Below, one piece after another: positions 49,437 through 62,300 of a DNA stretch of 64,000 bases; within the stretch, counting starts at the first letter, position 1; each line of letters opens with the position of its first letter. The stretch spans positions 186,001 to 250,000 of the forward strand of contig JAVXUO010002776.1 in the NCBI GenBank assembly GCA_033065855.1, written 5' to 3'. The translations under genes and the position numbers were made by a program. This stretch comes from Escallonia rubra. Taxonomy: Eukaryota > Streptophyta > Magnoliopsida > Escalloniales > Escalloniaceae. Below the pieces are notes generated by a model that had not been told where the DNA came from, searched no databases, and worked only from the letters and a program-made list of their open reading frames with translations.

Positions 49437-51401
49437 ATGGCGACCGGCTTAGTCCGTCGAGCGATATCTAGGGTTCAGTCGACTCCGGCGTCAAAGCTCA
49501 TCCTCGCCCGGGCCTACGCCTCCGAGGCCCAGGCCCAGCAGGTGGAGCCCAAGGCCTCACCCCCCACGCCCACACCCGCCCCAAACCTCAAGACCTTCCA
49601 AATCTACCGATGGAACCCTGATAGTCCCGGTAAGCCGGAGTTGAAGGACTACCAGATCGACCTCAAGGAGTGCGGGCCCATGGTGCTCGACGCGCTCATC
49701 AAGATCAAGAACGAGATCGATCCGTCGCTCACCTTCCGCCGATCTTGCCGCGAGGGGATCTGCGGGTCCTGCGCGATGAACATCGACGGCTGTAACGGGC
49801 TCGCGTGCTTGACTAAGATAACGGAGGCCGGACCGGCTAGTACCGTCACGCCGCTGCCGCACATGTTTGTGATTAAGGATCTGGTGGTGGACATGACGAA
49901 TTTCTACAATCAATATAAGAGTATTGAGCCGTGGCTGAAGAGGAAGAGCCCGCCGCCGGTGAAAGGGAAGGAGATACCACAGAGCAAGGCGGATAGAGCC
50001 AAGCTGGACGGGATGTACGAGTGTATTCTGTGTGCCTGTTGCAGCACATCCTGCCCTAGCTACTGGTGGAACCCTGAGTCCTATTTGGGCCCCGCCGCTC
50101 TCCTCCACGCCAATCGGTTAGTCTCGTGATTTTTTCCAACCATTGCTAGTATGAGACTAATTTGTTTTACAATTATTTTGCGCCTTGAAGTATGCATGCC
50201 TGCTGTAATAATTGTAAATTGTTTTCCGTTTGAGTAGTAGATTAGAATTGGTTTTGACATTCATAAGTTGGAAATAGCATGTTTGCTTATGCAATTTCTA
50301 TGCATCGTAGTATTTTCCATTGGAAATGTTATCTATTGCCATGAGCACTGTGCCGTGCGACTTTCTTTGGTCAATATTAGGATAATACTGTACTCAATCC
50401 GAGTCTCAGAAGTGTGGTACACGTGTTGGTTAGTTGTTGGCCGCGATTTTGGTACAGGCGTACTACTCGTTTAGAGATGTTGGGAGTTTGATTCCTTTGC
50501 CTATGGGATGTCCCTCGAGTGCAATACTGATATCATGTTGTGATTTCTGATTCACTCGAAAGTCATTTGAGATATTTTTATGTAGCGCTCTCCTTCTTCC
50601 AATTAGCATTGCGTTGATCCTCGTTTAAGTTTGTTTCGATTCCTTAACTGATTAGAAATAGCCCCGAGGGATAATTCTTAGATCGTGTGAATATCGTTGT
50701 ATCTGCAACTTTAAGGAAGCGAAGGCGGGGGGGGGGTTCAGGAAGTAGAACTACTTATTTCAATGTTAAGAACAGCTTTTTGTTTCGCTGTTGAGGTTGT
50801 GGTCTCTTTGTCTCGTTTCTGCAGACTTTTCAGGTGTGATTTATTTTGCTATTGTTGTCACTTGGAGACTCGGTAACCTAAGTATGGTAATGCAAATTCG
50901 AAGGTTTCATCTGGGGTTTAGGGACAGTTGCCTGGCCCAGAGTCATGTTTACATTTTCTGTGCTCTTTGACTATATACTGTTCTTAATGTGTATACTGGA
51001 TAAGTCTGGATGTTGTGAAATTTTACCGGTGGAAAAAAAAAATATTGAGTAAAGAGGATTTATGATCACGTTTCAGTAATCTTCCAGTCGCCCTTTCTAG
51101 AATGATTTTGAGAGCATTGAAGTCACGACATTGCCCAAAATCCATTTAACTGATATATGATAAAAAGCTGTAATTTGTGATTAAGGTCTTGAAATTCGAA
51201 ACCATAATATGTTTTCTGGCATGCAGATGGATAATGGACAGCCGTGATGAGTATCAGAGCGAGCGCCTGGATGCCATAAATGATGAATTCAAGCTGTATC
51301 GGTGCCATACTATATTGAATTGCGCCCGCGCCTGCCCGAAGGGACTGAACCCTGGACAGAAAATACAAAATATCAAGCGCCTTGAGGCTTCATCTCATTA
51401 A
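49437..51401 (+). CDS. SDH2: Succinate dehydrogenase iron-sulfur subunit (SDH2)
   Basis: Two exons, 49437-50116 and 51227-51401, encode 284 residues (Arabidopsis SDH2-1 has 280). The junction CG|A restores Arg before WIMDSRDEY. It is the electron-transfer subunit of mitochondrial complex II, passing electrons from SDH1 FAD to ubiquinone in the TCA cycle and respiratory chain. A basic, Arg/Ser-rich presequence ends near residue 27. The [2Fe-2S] ligands are Cys104, 109, 112 and 124 (CREGICGSC...LAC). The [4Fe-4S] ligands are Cys196, 199, 202 and 263, and the [3Fe-4S] ligands are Cys206, 253 and 259 ([12 protein letters not shown] and [12 protein letters not shown]). All are intact. The start at 49437 is the first ATG; the frame is open upstream but without another ATG. 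Exon 1 is GC-rich against AT-rich surroundings. Confidence 0.97.
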
Positions 51402-52855
51402 GTTTCTAAGTAGGATAATTTGCATCGATGTCTCATTCCTGGATTTTTTTTGAAGGGGGTCCTTAACTAATTGTTGGTGATAATAATATATGAATTGGCT
51501 GTATATGCCATCAGATCTTGTTTGTAATCGAATGTGAGATAAATGGTCTTTTTATTTAGTAAATGCTCATCGTGCCGGCTTGGCTACAGTCGCACCACCT
51601 TGTTTTGAACTGTGAAAGTTTCAGTATATGTTCTTATGTTAATGGATGTGGGGTGTGGTAGCTTCTCTGTTCACAAGGTTACTTCACATGATCCATGAAT
51701 ATTGTGCTATCCCCCACCCGCAATGTAGGTGCTTGCTATCATCCGACGGGTTGACGAAAATCAATCCTGATTAGTGTGTTGAGTTGGTTAACAACTTCCT
51801 TGTTTTGAACAGTATATTCTGATATTCTTTAGGCAAAATGGGACTCCAAGGTAGACTAAAAGACTTGTATATTTGAAGTGGCATGAATCCTGCTTGGATG
51901 AAATGGAAGATATTGCCGATAAATAGAAGTATGTCTTTTTCATTAACATCTCTGTAATATACTGTCCCAGCTTGAATTTTGGTTTCGGCAAAGTTGCCTA
52001 CATATCTGCTTAAGATTGATATGCGAACATAGAGGGGCCAACTTAGGAAGATTTAACACAATGCTGATCGAGGTTTGTTCCGTTAAATCCTCTGCCTTAG
52101 TTGGTACAGGTTCACTCATGAAACATCGACACGTTTCGGTGTTAAATCTAGGGATCTCGTAGTATGAGCTTAATACTCCATCCGTCCCACATAATTTACT
52201 GATCTAGAGACACAAATAGATTGTATCCGTGTATCAATTTGGGTGATGCCTACCCCTCAGGTTGGGCACAATACATCGAGATTGATATGTAATGTAATTA
52301 GGTCTCCCTTACCAGCCAGTTGCCTACTACTGACTCACGTATCTCACATATATTTTGATCATCTTGGCTTAAACACGGTGTTGGCAAATCATTGAACTCC
52401 GAAGTCTATCTAGCAGTGTACAAACCATACGTACCAGTAGGCTTGCAGATCTGGAGGCTTGCCCTTTCTTCAGTGGATGTTCAATCATGGTTCCACCAAC
52501 TCCGCAACAATTCACTTCTTTTTCTAGCAAATGTGGTTAGCATCACTGTCGAGACACGAGGAGTGTAGAGAAGATTTTACGCCATGCACATTGAGCACAT
52601 GATTAGTAGACTTTACGATCGATAGCTTCTGTGGTGCTCATTCTAGAGTTATCTCCCTCATGCATGTGGAATGATTCTTTTAGTATGCGCTAAATATAAG
52701 TGAAGATCAGAAAACCATTTAAGGGTGTTTTTCTGGCATTCACACAATGAGTGGGTGATCTCCAAAGTATTGTTGATGTCATATAAAAGAGACGTAAGTC
52801 CGTAATTTTTGCAGTCATATGGGATGTGTTTGGTTAGTGGAATTCCTAAATTCAA
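51402..52855. other. Intergenic DNA between SDH2 and the cysteine-rich peptide
   Basis: Probable SDH2 3' UTR for the first ~200 bases, then non-coding DNA. Around 52171 the sequence TACTCCATCCGTCCCACATAA resembles one end of a Stowaway MITE, but no matching second end is present. No gene is supported. Confidence 0.4.
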
Positions 52856-52864
52856 CTATAAAAG
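52856..52864 (+). promoter_or_regulatory. TATA box of the cysteine-rich peptide gene
   Basis: CTATAAAAG lies 75-83 bases upstream of the ATG at 52939, a normal spacing for a plant class II promoter with a ~50-base leader. Confidence 0.7.
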
Positions 52865-52938
52865 CCACTTGAATGTTGGAACAGCAATGAGAAACTTTCA
52901 CCAACCAGGCACCTAAGCTGATTGTTTCTGCTGTAACG

Positions 52939-53302
52939 ATGAAGTTGGTAGCCGTAGCTTGGCTTTTGGTCTGCGTGGTCTGTGTTCAGGTTGGGAGCAA
53001 CGTTCTTCAAGCAAGCACCCGCCTTCCACTTCTCATAAATCCTCAAACTCATGAACCACCTCAATACGTTACTGTAACAGGTGACATTCCAAAACACCCA
53101 TCCCTAAAACAATCCTTCTGCTTTCCGATTACATTAGACGAGCACATCGTACTTGCAAGAAATTCAAATGCAACTCCACCAACACTAACAAGTTTGACGT
53201 TAATATGTGACAGGATGCAGCAATAACTGTGATGTAGCTTGCTGTTACTGCGATATCAGGAAACAGCCGCCGCTTTGTGTGCAGTGCTGCCAAGAACCTT
53301 GA
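52939..53302 (+). CDS. Small secreted 8-cysteine peptide
   Basis: Two exons, 52939-53080 and 53214-53302, encode 76 residues. Splicing at GTAACAG|gtgaca and gtgacag|GATGCAGC restores the frame (phase 1). Without splicing the frame ends after 95 codons and misses the cysteines. Residues 1-20 form a signal peptide (MKLVAVAWLLVCVVCVQVGS). A short propeptide-like region precedes a compact core with Cys at 49, 53, 57, 58, 60, 69, 72 and 73, the pattern CX3CX3CCXCX8CX2CC, then a stop. The loop CDIRKQPPLC resembles the Bowman-Birk inhibitor loop (Cys, basic residue, PP, Cys) but is one residue longer, and the full Bowman-Birk pattern is absent. Function is unknown; inhibitor, antimicrobial and signalling roles are all possible. 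A TATA box sits at the right distance. Confidence 0.72.
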
Positions 53303-54008
53303 CTTGCAGGTATGCAACAAATGTTCTATTCATTTGCAACTGTTATAAGTTCGACCATCATAATAAGATTGGTGCTAGATTGACAAGCAGGCTATGTCCT
53401 CGTTCTGTAAGTTCGTCAACTTGGACTGTACTCCGCAGATGCTTGCATATTTTGCTCCTTTTTGATATATGGACATATACGTTTCTGAACTTCGGAGAGG
53501 CATTGTAGTATCCTAGTTCAAATCGATTATAATATAGACTGCTTGCATCTAGAAAGCTGCTGATTATGATTTTCTGCAGTAATCTAAAAACAGAATTCCC
53601 TCTCTTGAGGACAAATAATATGGAAGTCTCGTAATGTACAGCAATTGACACTACAAGAGCTTCAACCAATGAACGAACTCTAGGTCCTACGGTCTATCAA
53701 CGTCTAAGACGTATGGATTACTACGGGGTTTTTTACTTTTGACGCAGCGGGAGCTTAAAGAAAATCATTATGATAACATGACATAAGTGTTAATCCACCA
53801 AAACCAACTTCTCCTCCAAAGCAACACGAAGTTTTCTATTCCACTGGAAGGGTCTTCGGGACATTTCAATTTCCAGAATTGGTCATGATGCTTGATCAGC
53901 TGGCAGCAGGCTACAAGTTATTACTGAGCACCAAGCATCACATGCTCTACATGAACAACATACAAACATAGATAAAGCCAGGAAAAAAGGCCAGGAAAAA
54001 GTGTACGT
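53303..54008. other. Convergent intergenic region
   Basis: 3' UTRs of the cysteine-rich peptide gene (+) and ATP12 (-) probably share this stretch. No additional coding signal was seen. Confidence 0.4.
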
Positions 54009-57000
54009 TCAATGCCTTCTTGAAAGTCCAAGGAACACAGTGGCAGACGAGATTTGCACCCTTAGATCAGCAATGTCAACATCATGACCTCCTTCAACCA
54101 AACCCCACCTGTCAACCTGCGAAAAGTTCAGGAAGAAAATTAGATGCCCTGGCAAAGTTAAATTTGGAAAAGAGTGTGCGTGTGACACACACAGAGAGAC
54201 TGGAACCTGGAAATCCTCTTCAAGTCTAATCAACTCAATGGCCTCCTCAATCTGCAACCTCCCACGGAAGATCCCAATTGAAATAGTCAACGACTGCGCT
54301 GCTGCAGCAATTGCATCAATGACTGCCAATTCACAATCATCTGTATTTTTAAGAAGGTTTTCCATGGCATTTACAAGACCATTCTCCTGCTTGCCACCAT
54401 AAAGATCGGAGTAGACAACAGGCTTGTAGCCAAATTCTGATTTTACCCAGTCCAGTAGAGGATCGATTTTTGCCTTTTGCAGATCTGGAAATTAAAAGTA
54501 TGAGGTTATATATAATAATATATGCACATAATGAAGTAACTCTTCGGTGGCAGTAAAGATTAACAAGAAAACTCTTGCAAATATAAAAAGAGTACTTGGA
54601 CACAGACAAAGAAGACTAAGATGGAGCTCAATACCATTTAAGTTTCCAGTAATATGTTCAGGAAAACGAATTGTAATTTTTGACAGCCTCTTTACTATCT
54701 CTTTTGGAAAGGATTTTCATCATGGGCCTGTTTCCGAAGACTCCAAAAATGTAGTTTGCCTAATCATTCTGCGCCTTTGATCTTCGCATAAATGTCAATC
54801 TTCACACTTCGCCTAGGTTCCTTCCCTTTTGTGGAGCATGGACAGACTTCCTTGGCAACCATCTGCTATTTTCATCATTGTCGGTCGCTTTAACCGCCAT
54901 CGTTGCTCCTAACGCCATGATTCTCGACTTCCTATGCTACCAATTGGACTTCCACCTAGGGTTTCTAGAGAAGCAAACGTAAATCAAAGGAAAAGACCAT
55001 GACAGAGAACGACGGAGGAGGTTACTGTCGCAGCTGAGTGACGGCGGAGGGAGAGAGCTTGTGGTGCTGGTGGGTGGTGGTGGTGACGGCAGTGAAGATG
55101 AAGCAAATCAAAGGGAAGAAAAGAAAGAACGGAGAAAAACAAAAACACAAATCCACACCCATATGGTGCAATCAAACAACCCACTATTCTTCGTAAAATG
55201 AAAACTTAAAAAGGTTTTGGTTTTCTCCGAAAATGAAAGCCAAAAGGTTTTTGAACTGCCCCTAATATATCATGTATGCTTCTGAAATCTAACATGTACG
55301 GAAGAATATCAGGTTGAATACATGATGAGATCCCCAGATATACACAATGAAATGATATATTGGCCTAAAAACTCAAGTCATTTCTGTCCGAGATATATCA
55401 TCTCCTTCCATACTGTGTAGGACTTGAACATTACATGTAGCTGCGGCAATCTCCATGTAGCACTAATCTATCTACGCATTTTCCCCTTTCACCACTACGG
55501 CTGGATGCCTATAACGGCTAGAAGAAATACGAAAAGAGATTAAGGATACGTTATGTACCTTCTGCCGTGTATCACAATCACACTCATTCAGGTTTGCTTC
55601 CTCCACCCTCATGTCTACATTTACCTCCCAAACAACAAAGACAGCTAATTCCAATATTTTATTGGATAGATGAAACCAACATCTGTGATCAAGTTGGAAA
55701 ATAAGGTTTTTCATACAGTTATCAATGAAAGAAGAAACAACCTAACTCCACAAGAACAAAGTCGCATCAATGTAGTACCACGTAGAGACCCCAGAGAATG
55801 AGATTCCATTCAAGTGGTTACTCAGGCATTAGTTCAACATACAAAAAGTAAACCCCATATGTGTGTACTGTTGCAAATGCAGCAGGAAGGTTAGTATATA
55901 GAAGAACATTGAATTGTCATTGCCACGGGAATTGATTACCAGATGGAGGGATTATGCTGGCATTGGCAATGCAATGGAGGAAAAGTTTATGGAACGAAAA
56001 GGACACCCCCAGTGGAGGGGTGCAGGCTTAGTGGCCTAACAGCAGTGCACTTTGCAAGACAACGCAAAAAAGGACGTGGTGATGCAAGTTGATGAGGACA
56101 TGATTGATTGCCGATGGAAGTTATGACGACAGTCTCGGCGGAGCAGTGCAAGCTTAGTGGTGATGCTCACAGGCTTAACGCACATAGGATTTTAAAACAG
56201 TAGGCAGTGAAGGAGGTCGTGACCCTAGTGGAGAAAGGTTTGCATATAAAGGAATCAACTAGGTGTAGCAGTGATGATCGTAAAAATTGTTTTCCAACTT
56301 AATGTGGCGTGCTTTATTGTGAACAGAATCAAAAGAAGGGAAGAGTACTCATTATTAACATGATGACTAGTTACTTTAATTCCCAAGAGCTCCAGTGGAT
56401 GTCAATTGAATTTGCGATTAAATCAGAGGCAAACATACCAAGGATACCGCTTGTTAAGTCACTATCTCCTGGTGCACGACAGAAAACTAAGTCCTTATGA
56501 AATTTTTGCAGCAAATGCTCGATTATCTTTTGACGAGTGAGTGGAACTCTTTCCAGTGCAGTACATGCGAGCTTCATCAAAGGCATTGTAAATGGTCTGA
56601 TTCCGTCTGTCTCCTACAATCACAAGCATTACATCACAGACTTACCCAAATAGCAAAGCTGGAAATGCCAATGTAAACCTAAAGTTTTACTAGCTTTAAT
56701 ATGTTCAAACTTAATAGATTTTCCAACTTTTATACCATCAGTTGAAAACGTATCGAGTAAGTATTTGTAAGCAAGAAAGACTACAGGATAGAATTACAAG
56801 AACTGGTAATTAGTTTGAAAGCATCTTTAAGCAATCTTAGATTTAAAAAAAAATAAAAAAGGAATCCCAATTGGGTCATTGTATCCACCAAGAACCAGCA
56901 CATGTTTTGGTAGCCTACTCCAGTAGAAGACTTGAAATAATCAGGGCCTTCCAATTACATTGCAATGCAGCAATTCCTTGGCCTTTCTGCTTTTTGCTAG

Positions 57001-58107
57001 AGCGCAGTGTACAAAGGCATATGCCCCTTGCTTGTACACTCTCTTGATGCAATAGCACAAAATCAAGAACAGAAAAGAATCAAAGGGGAAATTAATAGCA
57101 CCAATTCACACACGCACACGTACACAAGTACTGCATATTTTAAGGAACATTGCAAGTAACCACAGATTAAAACTAGGCGAAAAGCAAATCATTTCACACA
57201 CAAACACGCCTAAGGGGAACTCAATACTACAAATAAGTATTGCAAGTAAACATTGATTAAAACTACGCAAAAAGCACCTCATTTGACACGTGCACGCGCA
57301 CACATGCACAGACACGCACACGTACACAAGAACTGCATATTTAAAGGAACATTGCAAGTAACCACAGATTAAAACTAGGCGAAAAGCAAATCATTTCACA
57401 CACAAACACGCCTAAGGGGAACTCAATACCACAAATAAGTATTGCAAATTTCACACACAAACACGCCTAAGGGGAACTCAATACCACAAATAAGTATTGC
57501 AAGTAAACATGGATTAAAACTACGCAAAAAGCACCTCATTTGACACGTGCGCGCGCACACATGCACAGACACGCAGGGCAAATTGAAATTAACAAAGAAA
57601 CATGTCTAGTAAACCATGACCAAAAACTACCTATCAAGAACGTACTTTCATCACACACACGCACACCCCCACCCGACCCGACCCCACACCCACCTGGTAT
57701 TCCCATTCGGCGGCAATAGCCATAGCGAGAGCTGGAGTAGGGCACTTGAGTGGCCTCTTGGCAGGTGTCTTGAGGGTTCTGTAATCAAGCATCACATTCC
57801 AGCCATTGCCATCATCAGCTTCTCTCGTCGTCGCCTGCTTATAAAACCTCTTTCCAACGATCGATCCAGTCATGGACGACGTGGGCATGGTCACCGACGA
57901 GGACGACGTCGTTTTCGGAGCCTTAATGAAAATGTTATCGGCCTCGGCGTTCTTAATGCTCTGAACATCTTGTTCTCGTTCTCCACCGTCGGATTCTGGT
58001 TGTCCGGCGGTGGCGAGTGCTGTGAGGTGGCGATTGGGCGAGGTCAGTGATCGGACGGTGAAAGGGCTTATCGATTTTAGGGTCTTTCTCACGATCGGTG
58101 TGGCCAT
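54009..58107 (-). CDS. ATP12: Mitochondrial F1-ATPase assembly factor 2 (ATP12)
   Basis: Four exons, 58107-57694, 56613-56448, 54484-54207 and 54116-54009, encode 321 residues with consistent phases. ATP12 is a matrix chaperone that binds the alpha subunit of F1 during ATP synthase assembly. The N-terminus (MATPIVRKTLKSISPF) is a typical presequence. Conserved family blocks are GKRFYKQATTRE, NVMLDYRTLKTPAKRPL, LALAxAIAAEWEYQ-like text, and near the C-terminus IELIRLEEDFQVDRWGLVEG plus HDVDIADLRVQISSA. The junction between exons 2 and 3 (LTS|DLQKAKID) is slightly shorter than I expect for the Arabidopsis protein, so a tiny extra exon is possible. Intron 3 is 90 bases and open in frame. Introns 1 and 2 are 1.1 and 2.0 kb. 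Confidence 0.92.
57109..57570. repeat. 202-bp tandem repeat in ATP12 intron 1
   Basis: A unit of about 202 bases containing CACACGTACACAAG, ACATTGCAAGTAACCACAGA and CACGCCTAAGGGGAACTCAA occurs about twice. An internal ~58-base part is duplicated once more in the second copy. CA-rich microsatellite tracts form the unit ends and probably promoted the duplications. Confidence 0.88.
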
Positions 58108-59316
58108 TTTCCAGGGAGAGAAGTGGAGCTGCTTCAGCTGAAAGGGATTCAGTTTCGGGTAAATGCGGTTCTGGTTTGGGTAAGGCTTCGACCCAGTCCG
58201 AAAGTTGGTTGGTCTAGCCCAACTTAAATTGTGATTCCTAATCGACTGCAAAACAGGGCCAGCCCCACAGCTCCATATTGTGCGTTGCTTAACTGTAGTC
58301 CAATTAGTATACAACTGAATGGACCGATAGAGAATGAAAATCGATATTTGAACTTCACTTTTTATTATTTAAATTTTACTTTTGTCGTCAAAAAATTCTT
58401 CTTAACCTTTGTCATTACCATCAATTTGCTATGATTTATCCACAACACTGCCATCATCACCAACTCATCAACAAATTACTCTATCCCTCTCAAAAAAATT
58501 AATCATATTTTCTTTTTAGCTATTCCAAAAAAAAATATTCGCTTTTTAAATTAAAATGTTCAATAAGTTTTTTTTCTTCTTCATGTTAATCCTTTTTATA
58601 CCTTTTTAATTCTATTTTAATCCTCCACCAACCTATTTTCTCTTTCCGAGCCTACTATCTCCCCATCCCTTCCTCTCTCGTGGTAGAATGAGAAGTTCAT
58701 AAAATATCTGATCATATAACTTGAGACGAAAGACGTAAAACATAAATGTAATTTTCCTTGTATTATCAGATATGTTGGTTGAGTTAATTATGCGAGGCAA
58801 ACTTCTAACGCACATGTGCACACACACACACACATAATGATCGATCGGGCAAACGCCCTATTTTCTTATGGATCCCGAATAAAATGGAAGTGTCACCATA
58901 AATAGGAGAACAATAAAACGAATTTTTCCAACCCTCCTTTGGAAGGGCAGTTTTGACACATCACCACATAAACGTGCCAAGTATTTAAGATAACAACAAA
59001 TCTCAAACCTAAACCTTAATTAACGCTAAAAGGGCAAAGAAGGATGCAATTAGCTCCACCAATACCAATAGTAAGCTGAATCTAAATTCGGCGAATGAAG
59101 ACGGTAAAGCCATTTGTTTCAGGATGCCAACGTTTCACTGGCTCGGGGCTCTGACAACAAACCCAACCGTCTCCTATTTCAAGAAAGCTCATATGTCATG
59201 GTATTGACGAACCTCCTTTGGTCCGACGCTCCAATCGGTTAAGTCCGACGATTGCCTAGTCGCATACATATATGTACATGGAGTGCGGACAACCTTAAAC
59301 AGAGAGAGAGAGAGAG
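58108..59316. other. Divergent intergenic region, ATP12 and cystinosin promoters
   Basis: About 1.2 kb between divergent start codons. It contains a (CA)n tract near 58818-58833 and a (GA)n tract directly before the cystinosin ATG (59300-59316). No TATA element is clear for either gene and no further gene is supported. Confidence 0.4.
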
Positions 59317-62300
59317 ATGGCGTCGTGGAACTCGGCTTCTTTAGAGGTATTGTACAATGTCTTCGGATGGATCGCTTTCGTCTCTTGGTCGATCAGTTTC
59401 TATCCCCAAGTCATCTTGAATTTCCGAAGGAAAAGGTAATACTGGTAAGCCGATTCCATGTCGATGACTTTCTCCGTTTGCTTTTGACTGTTGTGTGTGC
59501 GTCTGTGTAGCGTGGTAGGGCTAAATTTCGATTTCGTGGTGCTAAACTTGACGAAGCACTCGTCGTATCTCATCTACAATGCCTCCGTCTTCTTTAGTGC
59601 TGCCGTTCAGAGGCAGTACCGCGAAAAATACGGCTTCAATCAGGTCTCTTTATTGTCTTTTCCCTTTCACTCCAACTTTTTAGACTGTATGTATGTCTGA
59701 GATTGAGCCAAGGAAGAAAGTCAAATGAGCATGCTGTCAATTACTCCCTCTGTTTCAGTAGATTTGTTCCCTTGACTTTTTGCTGCATTCCTACCATAGA
59801 TGTAGTACGTGTAAAAGTTGAATTGAACTCAAATAGTAATTACAGATTAAATAATTGTTGTTTGGCAAGTCAAGCTAGGGTCAAAGACAAGTAAAGTCAA
59901 TGTATGTACGAAATCTATCTTAGGGACATTAGCATACTTTCACTTGATATCATATATAAATTTCGTTGGTTTGGTGGCTCGAAAATCGAAATGTCGTTTT
60001 TTGGTGTTAACAAGGTCAATCAAGTCGGTCAATATAAGTAAGTCCTTGCATGCTTTGTGTCCACTGAAGATAAAATTTGCTTGGCATTTTGTGTGATGAT
60101 TTGTTTTCTGTAATGCCATTCACCACATTGCTTTGACAAAAGAGGTTGATGCTGATCAGTTATCACTAAATGTTTATGGTCTAACCTCGGCTGGAATAGG
60201 GTGGGTAGGGACGGTGATTGTTTGATGGTGTACCTTACTCTTATGTTCCATATTGTTAATTTAATACTAGACTTCATTTGTTAGTTCGGTGGTGAGATAT
60301 GAATCTCACAGCTTAACAAAGGTTAAATTTAGCTTAGTGGTCTTCAGGAAGCTGTTCAGGACTCGCATTACTTGGTTTATAATTGGGAGATGTATAGTAC
60401 TTCAAATATCTAACAATTACTTGGTATAATAGGAGTCGCAGCTTTGGTGGTGAGATATGAATTTAGCTTAGTGATTTCTAGGGAGCTGTTCAGGACTCAC
60501 ATTACTTGGTTTAAACACTGGGAGATATATAGTATTTCAAATATCTGACAATTTCTTGTCTTGTTCTTGTTACTGCAGATGATACCTGTAGCTGCAAATG
60601 ATGTAGCTTTCTCTATACATGCTGTTCTTTTGACGGCGTTTACCTTATTTCAAATTGCAATATACGATGTAAGCATATCATTCTTTCTTTAAAGTATAAC
60701 CTTGAAGCAGCTCAAGGGTACCAAGTTAATTCGAAGTTGGCATGATTGTTTATCCAGACAACAAATCAAGTTCTTCAAAAGTTTTAAGTGTTATCGAAAT
60801 TACTCTTCAGGTTATAGTATCAAATTGATCAAAGAGCTTGATAAGTGTATTCTCATTTTCATGGTTCTCTACAGCGCGGAAATCAGAAGGTCTCAAAGAC
60901 TAGTATTGGAATAGTTTCTGCTGCCTGGTTATCTCTTGCTGTTTGTGTATTCATAGCTTTGCCAACGCATTCCTGGCTTTGGCTGCTCTCCTGCTTTAAG
61001 TAAGATCCCTTTTTAGTCAGATAGAGAACCATCTCCCTACACACATCTACCCCTCTTTAAAGAGAGAGTAACATATACAGGTGTACATGTAGAGGTCACG
61101 ATAAAAATCTTGAGCTTTGCATGTTGGTGGAAGTTTGTGCGACTATTTGCAGAGACCAGAATTGTGGTAGACTGGTAGTGTATGGTATTTTATATTGCAA
61201 GATGATACTGTGTGGAGAGATCAAGTTTCCGAGTATCAATCTTCCTTGTATTCACAGTTTTGCAGAAACATACACACAACATTTAAGGCTTTGAGAGCAG
61301 TAACTTCTTTTGAACTACCAGTCCTATCTCCATATCGCACTGATCTTCTGAAAAGAAGTTGCTTTGGAGCTTTTTATTGTTGTATTTTCTAATACTTCTA
61401 TGCTAACACTTTTCATGTGCTTTTTACAAAATTGCAGCACTGTTCAAGTTGTTATGACAGTCGTCAAATATATCCCCCAGGTTGCAACTGCACCCATTGA
61501 TCTTATTTCATGTTTACAATTGAATGTTGGCAGGTTTTTTCTTATTGATTGTATTCTATTCGTACGAGGGTGGTAATTTGGAATTATTGTCATCTTAGAT
61601 ACACGTGTAGGAATGGATTTTGCTTATTATGCTGTCAAATATGGAGCAAGTAGTTAGAGAAGTTCTTTTTGGTGTAACCTTAAGTATAGTCACGTTTGGT
61701 GTGCTATCCCCTTTCGGGCATGTAAGAAACGTCCAGTAAAAGGAAAAGAAAATTTTCAAGAACACAGAATAATATTGCTTTGCTTAAACTGCATAATATG
61801 ATTTAATTTGTGTTTGTGAAGTTACCTGTTTTCTGCGGATTGTCTGAAGTACATCTTCGAGTCCTTAATGACAGTATCAATGATTTCAATTGGAAAAGTT
61901 ATGCATTGAAAAGATTAATAGACACAAGGATATAAATATGATTGGCCTTCCAAGTCTTTCAATCACCCACAGAAGTCTTTCAAGACAACAATCCTTTAAC
62001 AGCTTATTCCCTCAGCTGAATGCTCAATTGAAGTTGCAAATGGTTATAGACAAATTCGTAAAAAGGAAACTTCTTTGATGCTTGGAAAGGCAGGAATGCT
62101 TCTTTAGCACATTCGTTTCGTTTGGACATTAAGTATTTACTTTTGCCTAATTTTCTTGGTGGTAATGCTTCTTTACTATCGAATGGTTGTCCAAATGCCA
62201 CTATCACGTATAGCATGTGACATGAAATTATCAGCTGTGATGATAAGTATTTGCATTTAATTCCACATGGTAATCTTGGCTATACCCATGGTGTGCTTTC

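Noticed and set aside
49557-50108. 183-codon open frame on the minus strand
   Set aside because: It is antisense to the conserved, GC-rich SDH2 exon 1 and has no family resemblance.
52171-52200. Stowaway MITE end
   Set aside because: The CTCCATCCGTCCCA-like end has no inverted partner nearby, so the element cannot be defined.
59740-59770. Second Stowaway-like end (TACTCCCTCTGTTTCAG)
   Set aside because: No matching end or TA duplication was found within several hundred bases.
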